From Cheilinus undulatus (lineage: Eukaryota; Chordata; Actinopteri; Labriformes; Labridae), in contig NC_054881.1 in NCBI RefSeq assembly GCF_018320785.1, forward strand, positions 42,136,424 through 42,200,423: 64,000 nucleotides of DNA. The letters run 5' to 3'. The first letter of the stretch is position 1. Every line of letters begins with the position of its first letter. This document shows positions 1 through 12,265 of the stretch, piece after piece. The notes beneath the pieces are model-generated. The model searched no databases. It was given only the letters and a program-made list of their open reading frames with translations, and was not told the DNA's origin. The translations under genes were made by a program, and so were the position numbers.

Positions 1-565
1 GACTTAAGGACAAGAACCATCGGGATGGACAAGACTTTACGGACAAGAACCATCAGGATGGGCAAGACTTTATAGACAAGAACCATCGGGATGGACAAGA
101 CTTTATAGACAAGAACCATCGGGATGGACAAGACTTTATAGACAAGAACCATCGGGATGGACATGACTTTACGGACAAGAACCATCAGGATGGACAAGAC
201 TTTATAGACAAGAACCATCGGGATGGACATAACTTTACGGACAAGAACCATCAGGATGGACAAGACTTTACGGACAAGAACCATCAGGATCAACAAGATT
301 TAAGGACAAGAACAACCAGGATGGACAAGATTTTACAGACAAGAACCATTAGGATGGACAAGACTTTACAGACAAGAACCATCAGGATGGACAAGACTTT
401 ACAGACAAGAACCACCAGGATGGACAAGACTTTACATGCAAGAATCATCAGGGTGGACAAGACTTTACGGACAAGAACCATCAGGATGGACAAGACTTTA
501 CGGACAAGAACCATCAGGATGGACAAGACTTTATAAACAAGAACCATCAGGGTGGACAAGGCCAT
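1..565. repeat. 33-bp minisatellite, about 17 copies
   Basis: Tandem 33-bp unit built around the words GACAAGAACCATCAGGATGG and ACAAGACTTTA, starting before the window and ending near 565. Because 33 is a multiple of three, both strands stay open and give an 11-residue repeat (for example MDKTLRTRTIR). This is a by-product of the repeat, not a gene. Units differ by a few substitutions. It should lie in or downstream of an nrg1 intron, since nrg1 continues left of the window. Confidence 0.95.
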
Positions 566-884
566 TAAGGCTCATCTCTAGATTTTCATTGTAAATTAAA
601 CACTGTAAGTATGTTTAAGTCTTGCTCTGCTTAGTTTCCCCTAGATTCTTCATGAATCTGGTTCTTCTCCAGGTTTCTTCTTGTCAAATACAGTACAGAC
701 TGTAACTGCTTCTCCACTTGACTGTGTTAACTTACATACCCAAACTAAACCCGTCATTAGTTACACCTGTTAAACTGCTCATGTCCTGACGTTAAACCTT
801 GAAGCAGATGCTACAGCAGCAGAGGATGCCACCAGGGGTCCTGTTAGATTGAAAACATGTTTCATAATTTCAGCTGCCTCCTTC
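566..884. other. Unassigned sequence
   Basis: No exon, RNA gene or repeat was recognised between the 33-bp array and the mariner fragment. It is presumably nrg1 intron, because the gene continues to the left. Confidence 0.4.
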
Positions 885-1450
885 AAATGTTAGGGTCAGA
901 ATCTGGTGTGAACAACATGAAAGCATGGATCCATCCTGTCTTGTATCATTAGTTCAGACTGCCACTGGTGCAACAATGAGGTGGATATTTTCTTGGTGCA
1001 CTTAGGGTACCTAGCATCAATTGAGAGTTGCTTAAATGCCAAAACCTACCTGAGTATTGTTGCTGACCATGTCTAGTCCTTTTTGACCACAGTGTTCTAC
1101 TGATGGCTACTTCCAGCAGGATAACGGCCCATGTCACAAAGCTCATACCATCTCAAGCTGGATTCTTTAACATGACGATGAGTTCACTGTGCTTGAATGG
1201 CCTCCATAGTCACCAGATCTCAATTCAACAGAGCTCCTTTGGGATGGGGTGGGACAAAAGATTCACGTCATGGATGTGCAGCCTACAGATCTGCAGCAAC
1301 TATCTGATGCTATCATGTCAATGTAGACCAAAATCTCTGCGGAATGTTTACAACACCTTGTTGAATACATGCCGCAAAGAATTCGCGAAAATCTAAAGGC
1401 AAAAGGTGGTCCAACCTGATCTTAGCAAGGTGGACCTATTAAAGAGGCTG
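885..1450 (+). mobile_element. Decayed Tc1/mariner transposase fragment
   Basis: Conceptual translation around 1100-1250 gives a DGYFQQDNGPCHKAH-like stretch with the second catalytic Asp, followed after frame breaks by a WPP-SPDLN-type motif near 1198-1235 that normally holds the third catalytic acid. Stops and frameshifts interrupt it (for example a TAA shortly after HKAHTISSWIL), so it cannot encode an active enzyme. Edges are approximate and terminal repeats were not found. Confidence 0.7.
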
Positions 1451-1929
1451 GTGAGTATATGTAACCCTAGAGATTCTAAAGGGAAATGTTAATACTATGT
1501 TCTAATGGAAAAGGCCTAATCCAAGTCTCCGTGAGTGTAAAGGATTCATATCATTCATCACTTTAAAATGGCTCTCATTCATTTTTTTGTCATTTGTGAT
1601 GGACATTAATGGGTCAAACATGCAATGTCTAATGTAAACACAGACAAAGAAAACATGCAGGGAGGTTCAGACGGCATTACTACAACTGAAAAGACACATG
1701 AAGCGCAAGAACACCACTGAGCATGCTCAGAAAACAAAGCAGTGAGAAGAAGAAGTAAACATACTGTAAATGCTGGCCATTACATAGTTTTGGCAGCGAT
1801 CACCTGTGAACTCATTTGGACACCTGAGGAAAAAAGACGAGAAGAGAGAGAAGAGAAGACACAAAGGGTTAGTACAGGAAGGAGATGATTCAAACCCACA
1901 TCATCATCACTGGTGTTAAAACGAAAGGC
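1451..1929. other. Unassigned sequence
   Basis: Between the mariner fragment and the 48-bp array. No coding or RNA feature was recognised. Confidence 0.4.
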
Positions 1930-4265
1930 CAAAGGTGCCACGATTAATGTGTCAGACTGATCTAAGACAGGACGGGCCAAAGAGACAACGATTAATGTGT
2001 TAGACTGATCTAAGACAGGACGGGCCAAAGAGACCACGATTAATGTGGCCGGTTGGTCTAAGACAGGACGGGCCAAAGAGACCACGATTAATGACTCAGA
2101 CTGGTCTAAGACAGGACGGCCAAAGAGACCACGATTAATGTGTCAGACTGATCTAAGACAGGACGGGCCAAAGAGACCACGATTAATGTGTCAGACTGAT
2201 CTAAGACAGGACCGGCCAAAGAGACCACGATTAATGTGTCAGACTGATCTAAGACAGGACGGCCAAAGAGACCACGATTAATGTGTCAGACTGGTCTAAG
2301 ACAGGACGGCCAAAGAGACCACGATTAATGTGTCAGACTGATCTAAGACAGGACGGCCAAAGAGACCACGATTAATGTGTCAGACTGATCTAAGACAGGA
2401 CGGCCAAAGAGACCACGATTAATGTGTCAGACTGGTCTAAGACAGGACGGCCAAAGAGACCACGATTAATGTGTCAGACTGATCTAAGACAGGACGGGCA
2501 AAGAGACCACGATTAATGTGTCAGACTGATCTAAGACAGGACGAGCCAAAGAGACCACGATTATTGTGTCAGACTGATCTAAGACAGGATGGGCCAAAAA
2601 GACCACGATTAATGTGTCAGACTGGTCTAAGACAGGACGGCCAAAGAGACAACGATTAATGTGTCCGACTTATCTAAGACAGGACGGGCCAAAGAGACCA
2701 CGATTAATGTGTCAGACTGGTCTAAGACAGGATGGCCAAAGAGACCACGATTAATGTGTCAGACTGATCTAAGACAGGACGGCCAAAGAGACCACGATTA
2801 ATGTGTCAGACTGATCTAAGACAGGACGGCCAAAGAGACAACGATTAATGTGTCCGACTTATCTAAGACAGGACGGGCCAAAGAGACCACGATTAATGTG
2901 TCAGACTGGTCTAAGACAGGATGGCCAAAGAGACCACGATTAATGTGTCAGACTGATCTAAGACAGGACGGCCAAAGAGACCACGATTAATGTGTCAGAC
3001 TGGTCTAAGACAGGACCGGCCAAAGAGACAAAGATTAATGTGTCAGACTGATCTAAGACAGGACGGGCCAAAGTTAGATCACAATTAATGTGTCAGACTG
3101 ATCTTAGACAGGACGGGCCAAAGAGACCACGATTAATGTGTCCGACAGATCTTTGACAGGACCGGCCAAAGAGACCACGATTAATGTGTCAGACTGATCT
3201 AAGACAGGACGGGCCAAAGAGACCACGATTAATGTGTCAGACTGGTCTAAGACAGGACGGCCAAAGAGACCACGATTAATGTGTCAGACTGATCTAAGAC
3301 AGGACGGGCCAAAGAGACCACGATTAATGTGTCAGACTGGTCTAAGACAGGACGGCCAAAGAGACCACGATTAATTTGTCAGACTGGTCTAAGACAGGAA
3401 GGGCCAAAGTTAGACCATGATTAATGTGTCAGACTGATCTTTGACAGGACAGGCCAAAGAGACCATGATTAATGTGTCAGACTGGTCTAAGACAGGACCG
3501 GCCAAAGAGACAAAGATTAATGTGTCAGACTGATCTAAGACAGGACGGGCCAAAGTTAGATCACAATTAATGTGTCAGACTGATCTTAGACAGGACGGGC
3601 CAAAGAGACCACGATTAATGTGTCCGACTGGTCTAAGACAGGACCGGCCAAAGAGACCACGATTAATGTGTCAGACTGATCTTAGACAGGACCGGCCAAA
3701 GAGACCACGATTAATGTGTCAGACTGATCTTAGACAGGACGGGCCAAAGAGACCAAGATTAATGTGTCAGACTGATCTTTGACAGGACAGGCCAAAGAGA
3801 CCATGATTAATGTGTCAGACTGATCTTAGACAGGACGGGCCAAAGAGACCAAGATTAATGTGTCAGACTGATCTAAGACAGGACGGGCCAAAGTTAGATC
3901 ACAATTAATGTGTCAGACTGGTCTAAGACAGGACGGGCCAAAGAGACCAAGATTAATGTGTCAGACTGATCTAAGACAGGACGGGCCAAAGTTAGATCAC
4001 GATTAATGTGTCAGACGGATCTAAGACAGGACGGGCCAAAGTTAGATCACAATTAATGTGTCAGACTGGTCTAAAACAGGACGGGCCAAAGAGACCACGA
4101 TTAATGTGTCAGACTGGTCTAAAACAGGACGGGCCAAAGAGATCACGATTAATGTGTCAGACGGATCTTAGACAGGACGGGCCAAAGTTAGATCACGATT
4201 TATTTGTTAGACTGATCTTTGATAGGACGGCCAAAGAGTCCACGATTAATGTGTCAGATTGTCAG
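1930..4265. repeat. 47/48-bp minisatellite, about 49 copies
   Basis: Largest array in the window. The unit contains GTGTCAGACTGATCTAAGAC, AGGACGGGCCAAAGAGACCA and CGATTAAT. Units with GGGCC are 48 bp and those with GGCC are 47 bp, so reading frames open and close along the array. Variants (AAGTTAGATCAC replacing AAGAGACCACG; GATCTTTGACAGG) recur at intervals in the right half, which suggests higher-order amplification of unit groups. Any ORF here (MCQTDLRQDGPKRPRL repeats) is an artefact. Confidence 0.95.
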
Positions 4266-4476
4266 ACTGATAAATGAAGCTCAACCAGAACTCACTTTGC
4301 TTCCTTTTCTGTAAAAGATCATACTTCACTTAGAACTTACTGAAGGTATTAGGTACTTGTTACAGCAAAATGGCAACTCAATTGAAGATATGTTAATGTA
4401 AGGAGAAAACATCCCTTAAGAACTGCTAATCTCTGAAATTTCAGAAACGCCAGTTTAACATGGTCAGGGTTTCTTA
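4266..4476. other. Short unassigned spacer
   Basis: Sequence between the 48-bp array and the transposon at 4477. No feature seen. Confidence 0.4.
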
Positions 4477-5432
4477 GGGTGTTTTCACACCTGAAAGTCC
4501 AAACCAAGGTCTGTGTTTTGTTACATTATATACATTTGGTTCGGTCTGTTTGGGTTTCACACTGTCATTTTTGAAACCGGACTAACAGACTTTACATGAT
4601 GAACCTACGTGATATCGTAATCAGCTACGTGTTTTGCATGTCTCTGTAGTTTACATTGATTGGTCATTTGGCCAGCGGGCGTCTGACATCAACACGTTGA
4701 ATAACGCGAGTCTTGAATGTTGTAAACAATGAATGAAATCGTCATTCCTACCATCATATTATTGTTGATTTTCTACTACCAAAAGCAACAACTTGAAGAG
4801 TTGTACATAAGGCTGGTCCGGTTTCGTCTTATGAGTTTTATCATTAGACGACAACTTTATTGTCATCTACAGGAAAGGAGAAGAAAGTATGCAATCCTGT
4901 GAGCCATTGCAACACCGACTCGGGAGAGAAGGTATGTGTTGTAAAACTCTTGAAAAGATGAGCTGTTAATAGTGAGCTATAACTTTATCTACAATTTTAT
5001 GAAATTTTCCATGCTTGGACAATCCCCATTCCACATAACAACGGACACTTCTACTCCTAGTGTAACGTAAAGCAGCTACTGTTAGCCCACCCTGTCCAGG
5101 CTACTGGTTAATTTCGGTAGCGTGAAATTGTTGTGGGCTCTTCTGCGGCTCATTTTGTTATGGTGATGGATTTTCTTTGCCGGTAGTCATGTCGTAACTT
5201 CCTGTCATTGATATGAAGGTCCGAACCTTTCAAAATAATGCTTTTACACTGGGCATGAACCAGACCATGGTTCCGTTTGGTCCGGACCAAGACCACCTCT
5301 TTTGGTCGGACCAAGATCCAGCTGTTTGGTCTGGACCACGGTCCAGGGGAGGTTTTACACCTATCATTTTGGTTCAGACCAAACAGAAAAGTCCGAAAGT
5401 CCAGACCAAACAACATAGGTGTGAAAGCCCCC
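4477..5432. mobile_element. Non-autonomous PIF/Harbinger-like element
   Basis: Ends are inverted: GGGTGTTTTCACACCT at 4477 and, read on the minus strand from 5432, GGGGGCTTTCACACCT. Both sides carry TTA (4474-4476 and 5433-5435), the 3-bp target duplication usual for PIF/Harbinger insertions. The interior has repeated GGTCCGGACC/TTGGTCTGG words near the ends and no intact transposase. Family assignment rests on the end type and TSD only. Confidence 0.7.
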
Positions 5433-5435
5433 TTA

Positions 5436-5797
5436 GTGTGAGGAGAGGTGAGGCTGAGGGGGAGGAAAAGTCAGATTCATAGAGTTAGACCACTGTATGA
5501 ATGACCTAAAGATGGTCCAGAGATGATGTCGGATGGGATATGGAGTGCATGCAGGTTTCAGTGACACTGCAAATACGATCTTAGAGAAGTTCAACCATTT
5601 TAACTGAAAGCAGATCAGGTTTGTTGATATCAGCACCATTTAAAGGAACATGGATCCTTCCTTCATTTGAAGTAAAACATGGATTCTCCCTTTATTTAAA
5701 GGAAACATGGATTCTTCTTACAGTTCTATGAAAATAATGTGACGGGGTGAAACACCAGTAATGACATGTGGGACTGAACACAGGCGTGTAAACATAC
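5436..5797. other. nrg1 intron, unassigned
   Basis: Downstream (on the minus strand) of the nrg1 alpha exon. It holds three short direct repeats around 5645-5715 based on AACATGGATTCTTCC-like words. The next nrg1 exon was not found and should lie left of the window. Confidence 0.5.
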
Positions 5798-5865
5798 GTT
5801 TTGGATCTGAGACTTTCTTAAGCACAGCTTGTTCACATCGGTGCCCAGTGAATCCTGCAGAGCAC
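5798..5865 (-). CDS. nrg1 exon: EGF C-terminal loop, alpha type
   Basis: 68-nt exon between a CCACCAG acceptor and a C|GTATGT donor. It encodes the rest of a split Arg codon, then CSAGFTGHRCEQAVLKKVSDPK. The CxxGFTGxRC pattern is that of the alpha exon (beta exons have CPNEFTGDRC). No beta exon was found in the window. Phase in is 2, phase out is 1. Confidence 0.85.
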
Positions 5866-8800
5866 CTGGTGGATGGGCAGAGAGGAAGACACATAAACAG
5901 GATGAACTGCACGGATGGGTAATACACATGGAGAGACACCTAAAGACAAGAGTACAGACACAAGACAGGATAATGGATGCAACAACACCAATGATGGACT
6001 CTACTGTCCACTGGTTGTATAACACCAAGAATGTTCTGTGGGTGGTCTCCTGAAGAACATCTGTAGTAAGAACCTCCATAAAAGAAGCCAGTGCAGAAAT
6101 GAAAACACAGAGCTGTGTAGAAGCATTTTCCCCTTTCCTGATTTGTTTCAGATCAAATTAATGTTCATATCAGACAAAGATGACCTGAGTAAATATAAAC
6201 ATCAGTTTTTAAATGATCATTTGAAAAAAGAAAACATCCAAACCTCCCTGAACCTATGTGAAAAAAGTTACTGTCCCCTAAACCTGATAACTGCTTGTTC
6301 AAGCATTAGTGATGACCATCAGTGAGTCTTTCACATCACTTTGGAGGAATTTTGTCCCACTCTTCTTTGCAGAATTGTTTTCATTCAGCCACACTGGAGG
6401 GGTTTCCAGCATGAACAGCCTTTTTAAGGTCATGCCACAGCATCTAAGTCAGATTTAAGTCCAGACTTTGACTAGACCACTCCAGAACCTTCATTCAGTT
6501 ATCTCCCATGATGCCATTGTTGCCCAGTCTCTTTCTGATTGTTGAATCATGAACTCTGACCTTAACTGAGTCAGTGAGGTCTGCAGGTCTTTCGATGTTG
6601 TTCTGGGTTCTTCTGGGACCTCCTGGATGAGTCGTCCATGCGCTTTTGGAGTCATGTTGGTAGGCTGGCCACTGCTGGGAAGGTTCACCACTGTTCACAG
6701 TTTTCTCCATTTGTGGATAATGGCTCTCAGCGTGGTTGGCTAGAGTTCCAAAGCCGTAGAAATGTCTTTGTAACCCTTTCAGACTGATGGATGTCAGTGA
6801 CTTTGCTTCTCATCTGTTCTTCTTTAGATGGTTCCATGATGTGTTGGAGATCTTTTAGCCTACTTCACTTTGTCAAACAGGTTCTATTTAAGGGATTTCT
6901 GGACCCAACAGGTCTGGCAGTAATCAGGTCTGGGTGTGGATAGTCAAACTGAACTCAGCTCTACAAAAATGTGGTTAATCACAGTAAATTTAGGACTTAT
7001 CAAGGGGATGCAATGACTGTTCACATAGGGCCAGGAAGATTTGGATGACTTTTTTAATAAATGAAATCTTCATTTAAATGGGCTATGGTATTTACTCAGG
7101 TTATCTTGTCTAGTACTGTCTATCGTCCTGTAGACCTGATCCTTATCTTCCTCCTGTTTACCTGATCCTCATCTTCCTAGACCTGACCCTCCATTGTCCT
7201 CCTGTAGACCTGATTCTCCAACCTTCTCCTGTAGCTGTGATCCTCCATTTTCCTCAAGTAGATCTGATTCCCCACCTTTCTCTCCAAGACCTGATCCTCT
7301 ATCTTCCTCCCATAGACGTGGTCCTCCATCTTCCTCTTGTAGACCGGATTCACATTTTCCTCATGTTGAACTGATCCTCATCTTCCTCCCATAGACCTGA
7401 TCCTCCATTGTCCTCCTGTAATCCTGATCTTCATTTTTTTTTTCTGTAGACGTCAGTCTCCAGCTTCCTCCCATAGACCTGATCCTCTGTTTACCTCCTT
7501 TAGACCTGATCTTCATCTTCCTCCTGTAGACCTGATCCTCATCTTCTTCCTGTAGACCTGATCCTGCACCTTCTTCCTGTAGACCTGATCCTCATCAAGA
7601 TGTACATCTCAGCAAAGGCCAGAGCCATGGAGGAGCCTGAGCTGCATTTACAGTGTTGATGGAAAGGCTCTGATCTTTCTGAATGACCTGCAGGTATCTT
7701 TCTAGTCTGGTCATCCTGGTATCTTGGGGAACTAAAATGTAGACGATGTCTGCACTAACTGCTTAGAGAACCCTGTTCCTGATGAGTTCAAGAAACTAAA
7801 AGGATGGGTACCATTCAATCACTGTCTCTGTAAAATTATGACAACACACTGGTTTGCATACCACAGAACTCTAACATGATTTTTCCCAGTCTCTAAACTG
7901 GTTTTAACAGCAGGAAGTGAAGTTCCAGGTTTTGACATTTTCTCAGTCTTTTAAAACACTTGTGGAAGTGGTCCAAAGAGCCACAGATCAACATAAAGAG
8001 GAATTACTACATCACAGCAGGGTTAAGGTTAGGGTCAGATCAGCATGAGAGGGTTAGGGTTAGAGTTAGATCAACTTAAAGAGGACTATTATATCACAGC
8101 ACTAAACATTCAGTCAAAAGAGATCTCGAATTAAAGTCCCCATTCGTACCTGCACAGAAACTTGGTGCTGCCAGGCATGATTTCAAGTGTGAAGCACTCT
8201 CCTCCGTTAACGCAGTAGTTCCTCTGGCGGTCAGTGCAGCGCGTCACATGACTCGACGTCTTGGCTTTAGTGGTGGTGCTGGTGGCAGCTGCAGAGGAAA
8301 AGAGCAGGTTCAGAGTGTGCTCTATGTCGAGTTAGTACAGTTCACGTTAAAATAATTTTGGTGAAATGTTGAAAATTGTTTAGTTTCAGAGTGCCTCAAA
8401 CTCTTGCGGTCTGTGGTTTATATCTGCCAAAGTTCTGCTGCAGTCAGACTGGATTCATTGATGGGATTATAAAGACAAAAAAGTTTAACTGAAAAACACA
8501 TTCATAACATAAATAATTCAACCACCAAAAATAACAAGCAAACTATTTTGATCAATTTAGGATACATGCCCTAAAACTTTAGATACTGATGCTGTGCCAT
8601 GTCCTTTTGGGGGCGTTTAGATTTTTTATTGGGACATTTTCACCTTAACTGATATGAAATCTGAGGCCTGTATATCCTTCACCTTTATCCTCTAATGTTT
8701 TTTAACCTTTACCCTCCATCCCCAGACCCTTTATAACCTTTACTCTTCATCCCAGACCCTTTATAACCTTTACCCTTCATCCCCAGACCCTTTATAACCT

Positions 8801-11800
8801 TTACCCTTCGTCCCCAGACCCTTTACAAGCTTTACCCTTCATCCCCCAATCCATTATAACCTTTACCCTTCATCCCCAGACCCTTTAACATTTTACCCTT
8901 CATCCCCTAAAACCCCAAAGCTTTACCCTCATCCCAGGACCCTTTATAACCCTTACCTTTCATCCCCTGAGCCTTTATAATCTTTAATCTTCATCCCCAA
9001 ACACTCTTAACCTTTCCCCTTCATCCCCAGACCCTTCACAATCTTAGGCCATTATCCCCAGACCCTTAAAAACCTTTACCCTTTATCCCCCAAGCCTTTA
9101 TAATCTTTACTTTTCATCCCTGAACGCTTTTAACCTTTACCCTTCATCTCCAGAGCATATATAACCTTTACCTTTTATCCCCAGACCCCTTATAACCTTT
9201 ACTCTTCATCCCCCTAACCCTTTATGAATACTACCCTTCATCCCCTAACCCTGTATAACCTTTACCCTTCATCCCCAGACCCTTTACAGTCTTAGGCCAT
9301 TCTCCCCAGACCCTTTATAACCTTTACCCCTTATTCCCAGACCCTTTATGATCTTTTATTCCCAACCCCTAGCCCAAGACGTTTTTTTATTTTTCTGAGA
9401 ACACCGTGGGCACACACGAGTAAAATGTAGAAAAAAAAGCAGTCATTTTGTTTCCAGGGTTGCCAGATTTGACTAAAAATCAATATTCCTTACAGCAGCG
9501 TTTACTTTTGGTCTTACTGCAGTAAAGTTTAACAGAAAATCTAGATTTTCAGTTTTCAAAATCTTGATTTAAAAAAAAAAACAGATTTATTGATTTAAAT
9601 GATTTATTGCCCTGCCCTAAGCACCATCATTCAAAGTGAGTTCCCTCACTTTTTAACTGCTTTTCTCCCATCCATGAAGTGTAAATGGTGGTTTAGGAAC
9701 GTCTCCCTACTTGGCTTGGAAATGTCTTGTGAGGCTGCACCATAATATGGGTTAGGGGCGGGGTGGGCCTAACGTTGCACACTATAAGGGATCTTGTGGG
9801 TAAGAACCCTCCGGCAATTTGAGAGAATAATCGTGGTCCATCACACATAAGCTGCACAAAACAAGAATGAGATAAAGCAACAGGACAGCAGCTGACGTTG
9901 CATTAGGGAGCCGTCTTTGACATAACCAGCGTTTCCACAGTAACCATAAACATGTTAGTCATGTAACGTCCAGTTAAAACTCTAAAAACATGGATTCTCT
10001 GGCTTTGAAAAATGTCTGAAATATTTGAGGTACAACGAGAACTCGACTGAAAATGAAGATTTCATTATTTTTAACCAACTGGATATTTCAGTGATAAAAA
10101 TCTAGATTGCTCTTTGAGTTGATGAAAAAACTGTGAACAAACAACCTGACAGAAGACCAAAGAAGGGTTAGAATAAAGATGATCTGCTCTGATCTGTCTG
10201 CTATGAACACAAAGAATCAGTCGGAGCGATAACCACGTATCCGCCCCCTTTAATGGCATGCATGTACTAAACCCCAGAGATGTGACTACATCCCAGCACC
10301 ACGTCATGGTGGTCTCCACTCACAGACAGACTGTAATAGTGGGATGTTTTTCCTGTGGCCGACAGACGGATGGAGGGGGCATCAATTAGCCGCCAGCGAC
10401 TCTGACCTTGAAATGGAGCACGGGCAGAAACAGGAAGTCTCCGTGTACCACAGCCTCGAGTTTCAGGCTGTGTTCTGCATCATTTATTGATTTCACTGTT
10501 TCAGATGACTGGAAATGTGCCTCCACACATTTTAGGAACCTTCCACATTTAAAAAGACGCCATAAAAACCTCCATCTAGTGCCGTGAGCCAAAATCACGG
10601 TGGTGCAATGTGATCATGAATAGTTAAAGAGGCGGACGTTCCTCAGGTTCAACAGAAACGTTGTTCTCCTCGGCTGTTGTAATATTTCTGAGGCTTAGTC
10701 ACGTCCTCTCTGCAGCATTCTGCAAGATAACTCTGCAAGTCCTGACACGTCTGCACCCGGGACGAGTCCACAAAAGACTCTCATGAGTAAAGAAAACACT
10801 CTCTGTTTGAGCTCAACGAAAACAGCCTCAAACATTTGACCACATTCACTAACACCTTTAGGTCCTGTCTTTACAAATTCAACCTTTATATCACCATAAG
10901 CTGTCCAATCATGCTTTATTTCCTGTTTAACCTTTCTACAGCTCCAGTATAGGCTTTATAGTGAAGCTATATAAAGGTTGATTTCTACATTAAAGTAATG
11001 TAAAGAGCTATAAATATATTTATATTTGGCCTTTAATGCAGAATGCTATCTAATGGTTTAGTTTATATTAAGGCGAGCTATAATTTAGGCTTTATTTACC
11101 TTTATATCGCTACAAATGTTCTTAAATTCCTTTATATTGTATCTAAACTTTAAAAAGCATAACTATAGCCTTATAAAGGTAGATTATATTAAAGCCAAGT
11201 AAAGGGATATAAAGGTCTACAGCATATTCAACCCTTTATGTACCTTTAATATAGACTTTATAGAACTTGGTTAAATATCATTTGTGACAAGCTTTTGTCT
11301 GATTTTATACCTTTACTGGCTGTTCCTGAGTATTTTTACTGTAATGACCTTTAACGACATTTACAAGAACAGTTCGGGGTCAATCTGCTGCCGTTTCTGC
11401 GTCTTTCATCGTGACGATGCTGGAGGGCCGCTCTGAAACAAAGGACATCCTGTCTGTAAAGAAACCTGCTCCCAGTTCTCCCAGTGAACTCATGTTGTGA
11501 GATGTTGTACTTACAGATGGTTGGGATGGCGTTTTCTGTGATCTGCTGTGTTGTCCGAGGGTAGTGGGGCGTTTGTTCAGTGGTGGTGGTGGGACGTTCA
11601 GCATTGTACTTGAGGGTCAGAGAGGGATCAGGAGGACCCTTCGGCCCCCATGTGGATTTCTCTTCCAGGAAAACATCAGGATGTCCCGGCGTGACGGGGG
11701 GATGTTCTGGCAAAACGGCGGGGCTGAGGGTGGTGATGGTTGGGGGAGATGTCACAGAGGAGGGGGAGGGAGAGGCGTGAGGGTTGAACAGTCCTAGTGT

Positions 11801-12265
11801 GGGGTCTGCTGAGATAACGATGGGGTCCTGTCCGATGCGTTTTGGGTCCAGGTGCGTGGGCGGTTCATACTCAAAGATCTTGTCCACAAAGACCCACTTT
11901 AGTCCGGCGGTGCACAGGGCAAGGCTGAGCAGGCACGCCACGATGGGCAGGATGCAGATTTTCTCTGAGTGCACACAGTTTCTGACCCGCTCCATCTCTA
12001 CGCACACGCAGCATCCTCCCGACAACGCCATGATGCCCACGGCACCCACGTGCTCCCCATCATCTGCACCTCCTTCTGCACCTCCCTCTGCAGCCTCCTC
12101 CCCGCTCTGGCCAGCCACCTCCTCCTCCGCCTCCTCTGTCTCTTCCTGTTTCTCCTCCGGTTTCTCCTCTGGGACCGGTCCGCTGTCGACAGCAGAGCTA
12201 GTGGGGGAGGCCGAGCGGGGAGGGGGGGGCGGCCCTGCAGAGAAGTCGTCGGTGCCCTCAGTCAT
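5798..12265 (-). CDS. Neuregulin 1, type III (CRD) 5' coding part, partial
   Basis: Neuregulin 1 is a membrane-anchored ligand of ErbB3/ErbB4. The type III form carries a hydrophobic cysteine-rich domain (CRD) as its N-terminal membrane segment and is the axonal form that controls Schwann-cell myelination in vertebrates. Three exons are visible: 12265-11515 (start Met to the end of the CRD region, phase 1), 8288-8150 (Ser/Thr spacer and first part of the EGF domain, phase 2) and 5865-5798 (last EGF loop, alpha type). The joins keep frame and give 319 codons. The CRD shows CCVCVEMERVRNC, SEKICILPIVACLLSLALC and LKWVFVDKIFEYEPPTHLDP. The EGF domain has all six cysteines (CVNGGEC, FLCRC, AGFTGHRC). 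The start is supported by an in-frame TGA 13 codons upstream. Juxtamembrane, transmembrane and cytoplasmic exons lie left of the window. The CRD segment separates it from nrg2-4. Confidence 0.9.
6120..7115 (-). mobile_element. Tc1-like transposon copy, internally deleted
   Basis: Same family as the near-complete copy at 29095-30512, sharing tracts such as CCTCCTGGATGAGTCGT, CCATTTGTGGATAATGGCTC and the TIR-like CCTTTCCTGATTTG. Minus-strand fragments of the transposase helix-turn-helix remain (HPGGPRRTQ region at 6560-6640) but are broken. The middle of the family sequence is missing and the ends are degraded. It lies in the nrg1 intron between the two EGF exons. Confidence 0.75.
7130..7610. 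repeat. Degenerate pyrimidine-rich minisatellite
   Basis: About 18 imperfect copies of a 25-27-bp unit of the type TAGACCTGATCCTCATCTTC-CTCCTG. The + strand is strongly C/T-biased. It is within an nrg1 intron. Confidence 0.85.
7611..8149. other. nrg1 intron, no feature
   Basis: Contains a few GGGTTAGGG-type words near 8020-8065 but no tandem telomeric array. No exon signals other than the EGF exon donor at 8149-8148. Confidence 0.5.
8150..8288 (-). CDS. nrg1 exon: spacer and EGF N-terminal loops
   Basis: 139-nt exon with acceptor CTGCAG and donor CAG|GTACGA. Read after the CRD exon it gives a Thr/Ser-rich spacer (ATSTTTKAKTSSHVTR), then the EGF domain start with CTDRQRNYCVNGGECF and FLC before the split Arg codon. 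Phase in is 1, phase out is 2. Confidence 0.9.
8670..9370. repeat. Degenerate 30-bp minisatellite
   Basis: About 22 imperfect copies of CCCTTTATAACCTTTACCC plus TTCATCCCCAGA. Unit length drifts around 28-32 bp. It is within the nrg1 intron between the CRD and EGF exons. Confidence 0.9.
9371..11514. other. nrg1 intron, mostly unassigned
   Basis: No exon was recognised. 10880-11290 is AT-rich and unusually full of the word CTTTATA and its complement TATAAAG, giving many small inverted repeats. The rest looks like ordinary single-copy intron. Confidence 0.5.
11515..12265 (-). CDS. nrg1 type III first coding exon (CRD exon)
   Basis: 751 nt from ATG at 12265-12263 to the donor ATCT|GTAAGT. The first 75 residues are Pro/Ser-rich then acidic (EEKPEEKQEETEEAEEE), followed by the CRD membrane segment (SEKICILPIVACLLSLALC) and LKWVFVDKIFEYEPPTHLDP, then a Pro/Ser/Thr-rich stretch. 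An in-frame TGA 13 codons upstream fixes the reading frame start. Long ORFs on the other strand of this exon are shadows. Confidence 0.93.

Noticed and set aside
290-565. Regular 33-bp repeat resembling a CRISPR array
   Set aside because: No spacers, no cas genes, vertebrate context; it is a minisatellite.
8020-8070. TTAGGG words suggesting an interstitial telomere
   Set aside because: Only a few scattered hexamers, not a tandem run.
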